DNA of 64,000 bases from UBA5078 sp033721235. Its GTDB lineage: Bacteria > Pseudomonadota > Gammaproteobacteria > Pseudomonadales > Pseudohongiellaceae. Location of the stretch: NCBI GenBank assembly GCA_033721235.1, contig JAWWAY010000008.1:1-64000 (forward strand), in the 5' to 3' direction. The notes beneath the pieces are model-generated. The model saw only the letters and a program-made list of their open reading frames with translations, was not told the origin of the DNA and ran no database searches. The stretch's first letter is position 1; each line of letters begins with the position of its first letter. The translations under genes were made by a program, and so were the position numbers. Shown piece after piece: positions 61,186-64,000 of the stretch.

Positions 61186-62942
61186 TAAGACTCCTTGCTA
61201 TCGTGATCATCAGAAACGCCGAAATCGCCAGCAACAGTTTGAGGAATAAAGTCGTCTTTATAACCTGGAACGCTATAGTCATACGCCCAGCGATGAACCA
61301 CAGGCAGTTTCTCACCCCAGTTGCCGTGCTTAGGCGGAGTGTCTGGCGTCTGCCACTCGAGAGTGGTCGCGCCCCAAGGGTTACCGCCAGCCGGCTTGCC
61401 GCTGCGTAAACTCCAGAACACATTAATGAAAAATAGAATTTGGGCTAGTGCGACAAAAATCGCAGCAATGGTGATGTTCTCGTTCAAAGTTTGAGCCGAT
61501 GCTGGAATGAAGTCTGTGCTGCCGATTGCGTAATAACGGCGCGGTACACCGAGAAAGCCTAGGTAATGCATTGGCAGGTAGATGGCGTAGGTGCCTAAGA
61601 ACGTACACCAGAAGTGTAGCTTGCCTAGCGTCTCGTTCATCATCTTACCGGTAATCTTGGGATACCAATGATAGAGTGCCGCAAACACTACAAGCACAGG
61701 CGAAACACCCATCACCATATGAAAGTGGGCGACAACGAAATAGGTATCAGAAAGCGGTAGATCGATGACGACGTTACCTAAGAACAGTCCAGTAAGGCCG
61801 CCGTGGATGAAGGTAAAAATAAAGCCGATAGCAAAGAGCATTGGTGTATTCAGTCGAATATCGCCCTCCCAAAGAGTGAGTACCCAGTTGTAAACCTTTA
61901 GAGCGGTAGGGACTGCAATAATGAGCGTGGTAGTGGCGAAAAAGAAACCGAAATAAGGGTTCATGCCACTGACGTACATGTGGTGAGCCCACACTATGAA
62001 GCTAAGACCACCGATGGCCACAATGGCCCATACCATCATTCGATAACCAAAAATATTCTTACGCGCATGGGTGCTGAGTACATCCGATACTAGCCCGAAT
62101 GCTGGAAGCGCTACGATATAAACTTCTGGGTGGCCAAAGAACCAGAACAAATGTTGGAATAGAATTGGGCTACCACCGTTGTAATCGAGTTGCTCGCCCG
62201 CTGCCATGATTGCAGGCATGAAGAAGCTCGTTCCCAACTTCAGGTCGAAGGTCATCATGATGGCACTGACCAATAGCGCGGGGAAAGCGAATAGGCCCAG
62301 AACAGTGGCCACTAAAATTCCCCAAACCGAAAGCGGCAGCCTCATCATGGTCATGCCTTTGGCGCGAGCTTGGAAAATAGTCGTAACGTAGTTAAGCCCC
62401 CCCATGGTAAAGGCGATAATAAAAACGCCAAGCGAGACGAGCATTAAGAATATTCCACCGTCCGAGCCGGGAGTACCTCCAGTAATTGCTTGCGGTGGAT
62501 AGAGCGTCCACCCTGCACCTGTCGGCCCGCCCGTGACAAAGAAGCTGGAAAGCAAAATAAGTACAGAGAGAAGATAGACCCAAAAACTAAGCATATTGAG
62601 AAACGGAAACACCATATCTCGTGTGCCGCACATAAGAGGGATGAGGTAATTACCAAAGCCACCCAAAAACAAGGCCGTAAGTAAATACACTACCATGATC
62701 ATGCCGTGCATGGTGACCGCTTGGTAGTAAGAGCTAGGGTCAATAAGACTGAAACTGTCAGGAAAGCCTAATTGAAGACGCATTGCAACAGACAAACAAA
62801 GTGCCACGAGGCCCACCATAATGGCAGTGCCCCCATACTGGATGGCAATGACCTTGTGATCTTGGCTCCAGACGTACTTCGTGATAAAGCTATGGGGATC
62901 ATGAAGCTCTTGAGCTTGATCAGCTATTGGAACATATGCCAT
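61185..62942 (-). CDS. ctaD: Cytochrome c oxidase subunit I (second oxidase)
   Basis: A 585-residue subunit I with all heme and copper ligands: VTMHGMIMVVYLL, FWFFGHPEVYIVALPAFG, WAHHMYVSGMNP and SDTYFVVAHFHMVMG. It differs clearly from CoxA at 54.5 kb and is 57 residues longer, mostly through a C-terminal extension ending in an acidic tail (DDHDSKES). The start has a strong GGAGGGC ribosome-binding site. It follows the subunit II gene by 84 bp on the same strand. Confidence 0.97.
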   Translation of the reverse strand: MAYVPIADQAQELHDPHSFITKYVWSQDHKVIAIQYGGTAIMVGLVALCLSVAMRLQLGFPDSFSLIDPSSYYQAVTMHGMIMVVYLLTALFLGGFGNYLIPLMCGTRDMVFPFLNMLSFWVYLLSVLILLSSFFVTGGPTGAGWTLYPPQAITGGTPGSDGGIFLMLVSLGVFIIAFTMGGLNYVTTIFQARAKGMTMMRLPLSVWGILVATVLGLFAFPALLVSAIMMTFDLKLGTSFFMPAIMAAGEQLDYNGGSPILFQHLFWFFGHPEVYIVALPAFGLVSDVLSTHARKNIFGYRMMVWAIVAIGGLSFIVWAHHMYVSGMNPYFGFFFATTTLIIAVPTALKVYNWVLTLWEGDIRLNTPMLFAIGFIFTFIHGGLTGLFLGNVVIDLPLSDTYFVVAHFHMVMGVSPVLVVFAALYHWYPKITGKMMNETLGKLHFWCTFLGTYAIYLPMHYLGFLGVPRRYYAIGSTDFIPASAQTLNENITIAAIFVALAQILFFINVFWSLRSGKPAGGNPWGATTLEWQTPDTPPKHGNWGEKLPVVHRWAYDYSVPGYKDDFIPQTVAGDFGVSDDHDSKES

Positions 62943-63026
62943 TAAACTGCCCTCCTAGATCGCTTATTATTGTGTGCACACTCGTCGCAAAATTTAGTGG
63001 CACTATTGTTTCAAAATTCCTTCTTC

Positions 63027-64000
63027 CTACTGCAGTGAGTTCAAATAACTCAACACATCGGCTAGCTGTTGTTCGTTTCTCATTGCGGTAGCCATAGAAA
63101 CCATTTGTTCGCCATAGGCATCATCGGGGTGTGCCCCTCGAATACCGGCTTTAAAATTGCGTAACTGAGTTGCTGCGTACCAATCATTCATGCCGATCAG
63201 GTTTGGCGCATCGGTTGCCCAACTACCCGCACCGTCTTTGCCGTGGCAGGCTGCACAATTGGCATTATAGATTCGCTCGCCGTTTCGGATGTCGCCCGAG
63301 ATGGTTGTAGCCGACTCGGTAGCCGGCAGCTGCGCGATATAGGCTGATACATTGCGAATCGCTTCTGGGGAGGTCAGCATGCCGGCCATTGCCGCCATTT
63401 GAGCGCCGTATTGGTCATCTTCGTGAGCACCACGCACGCCAGATTGATAGTATTTAATCTGACGTTCTATATACCAACTTTGTAAACCGTTGAGCTTCGG
63501 CGCATTCATCGCTTGATTACCTTCGCCTGACTGTCCATGACAACTGGCGCAAACCGCGAAAGATTGCTGCCCAGCACTTACATCAGCCGATGCCATTGCC
63601 TGGGTTTGTGCGAAGGTGGGTTGAGCGTCTATCCATGCATCGTACTCTGCCTGTTCTGCCACTACGATCTTGCCGCGCATCACGTGATGGCCTATGCCGC
63701 AAAGTTCTTCGCACAGAATGTCATATTCGCCTAATAGCGTAGGAGTAAACCAAAGATAGGTCACCATGCCAGGCACCATATCCATTTTTACGCGAAACTG
63801 GGGAACGGTATAATTGTGAAGCACGTCTTTCGATCGCAGCAATGCCTTAACAGGTTTATCGATAGGTACGTACATCACTGGGTCTTTAACCAAGACATCA
63901 TCTTGGCCATTGGGGTCGTCGGGATTCACGCCAAAGGGATTAGCTTCGCTGATGTATTGTGTATCGACAGTTCCAAGTACTCCATCTTCCCCAGGGTAGC
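63027..64000 (-). CDS. Cytochrome c oxidase subunit II with two cytochrome c domains (5' end beyond the window)
   Basis: The frame is open to the right edge, so the N-terminus and membrane anchors are missing. The visible part starts within the cupredoxin domain: VLHNYTVPQFRVKMDMVPG, then CuA ligands in CEELCGIGHHVMRG. Two cytochrome c domains follow, with CASCH (near 63540) and CAACH (near 63247), so the subunit carries two hemes c as well as CuA. The repeats share FKAGIRGAHPDDAYG and YQSGVRGAHEDDQYG, pointing to internal duplication. First gene in this window of the second oxidase operon. Confidence 0.93.
   Translation of the reverse strand, partial: YPGEDGVLGTVDTQYISEANPFGVNPDDPNGQDDVLVKDPVMYVPIDKPVKALLRSKDVLHNYTVPQFRVKMDMVPGMVTYLWFTPTLLGEYDILCEELCGIGHHVMRGKIVVAEQAEYDAWIDAQPTFAQTQAMASADVSAGQQSFAVCASCHGQSGEGNQAMNAPKLNGLQSWYIERQIKYYQSGVRGAHEDDQYGAQMAAMAGMLTSPEAIRNVSAYIAQLPATESATTISGDIRNGERIYNANCAACHGKDGAGSWATDAPNLIGMNDWYAATQLRNFKAGIRGAHPDDAYGEQMVSMATAMRNEQQLADVLSYLNSLQ

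Noticed and set aside
63678..63689. CATCACGTGATG palindrome as a parS site
   Set aside because: It lacks the GTTCC/GGAAC arms and is far from the origin; probably chance within the oxidase gene.
1..64000. tRNA or rRNA genes, IS elements, prophage or CRISPR arrays
   Set aside because: I scanned gene gaps for cloverleaf-like ends with CCA, transposase motifs and regularly spaced repeats and saw none. The only tandem repeat is the coding one at 2412-2801. Short tRNAs could be missed by eye, though few gaps are long enough.

Overview
The window looks like the replication-origin region of a marine gammaproteobacterium. The gene order mnmE-yidC-yidD-rnpA-rpmH | dnaA-dnaN-recF-gyrB, flanked by mnmG-rsmG-parA-parB-atpIBEFHAGDC-glmU-glmS on one side and glyQS, trkAH, def-fmt-rsmB, dprA-tsaC-hemF-aroE and prlC on the other, is that of Pseudomonas and the Cellvibrionales. 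I infer a Cellvibrionales-type or related genome; no rRNA, tRNA, IS element, prophage or CRISPR array was seen.

Layout. 1-5.5 kb is a mixed accessory stretch: a gene cut by the window edge, a DUF938 methyltransferase, orphan membrane proteins, a secreted protein with calcium-binding thrombospondin type 3 repeats, rlmA and a FemAB-like acyltransferase. 5.7-11.5 kb holds a HexR/RpiR-type regulator facing a glmU-glmS-(ATP-grasp ligase) operon. The ligase resembles the ATP-grasp half of cyanophycin synthetase with an eroded Mur-ligase tail, and is the most unusual gene here. 11.6-18.7 kb is the ATP synthase operon with a clear promoter and terminator. 18.7-23.0 kb is mnmG-rsmG-parA-parB. A 408-bp AT-rich gap with several DnaA-box-like sites follows, then the mnmE...rpmH operon on the minus strand. 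A second regulatory gap (27.39-27.81 kb) has two perfect DnaA boxes. From dnaA onward the leading strand switches: dnaA, dnaN, recF (carrying two parS-like palindromes) and gyrB.

34.1-45.3 kb holds minus-strand operons glyQ-glyS-gmhB-plsC and def-fmt-rsmB-trkA-trkH, with a plus-strand LpxL-like acyltransferase between them. 45.5-50.2 kb is lysM-dprA-tsaC-hemF-aroE. 50.2-52.9 kb holds a gamma-carbonic anhydrase-like gene and oligopeptidase A. The right end (53.4-64.0 kb) has two different heme-copper oxidase operons arranged tail to tail: coxB-coxA-ctaG-coxC with DUF2909, SURF1 and a Sco-like protein on the plus strand, and a second operon (di-heme subunit II, subunit I, two subunit III genes, subunit IV) on the minus strand, cut by the right edge.

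Together the genes cover replication initiation and segregation (dnaA, dnaN, recF, gyrB, parAB, parS), tRNA and rRNA modification, membrane protein insertion, ATP synthesis and aerobic respiration, and the UDP-GlcNAc precursor pathway (glmS, glmU) used for cell wall and LPS. I read all coordinates and motifs from the sequence by eye. Family names come from remembered family motifs, not from a database search.
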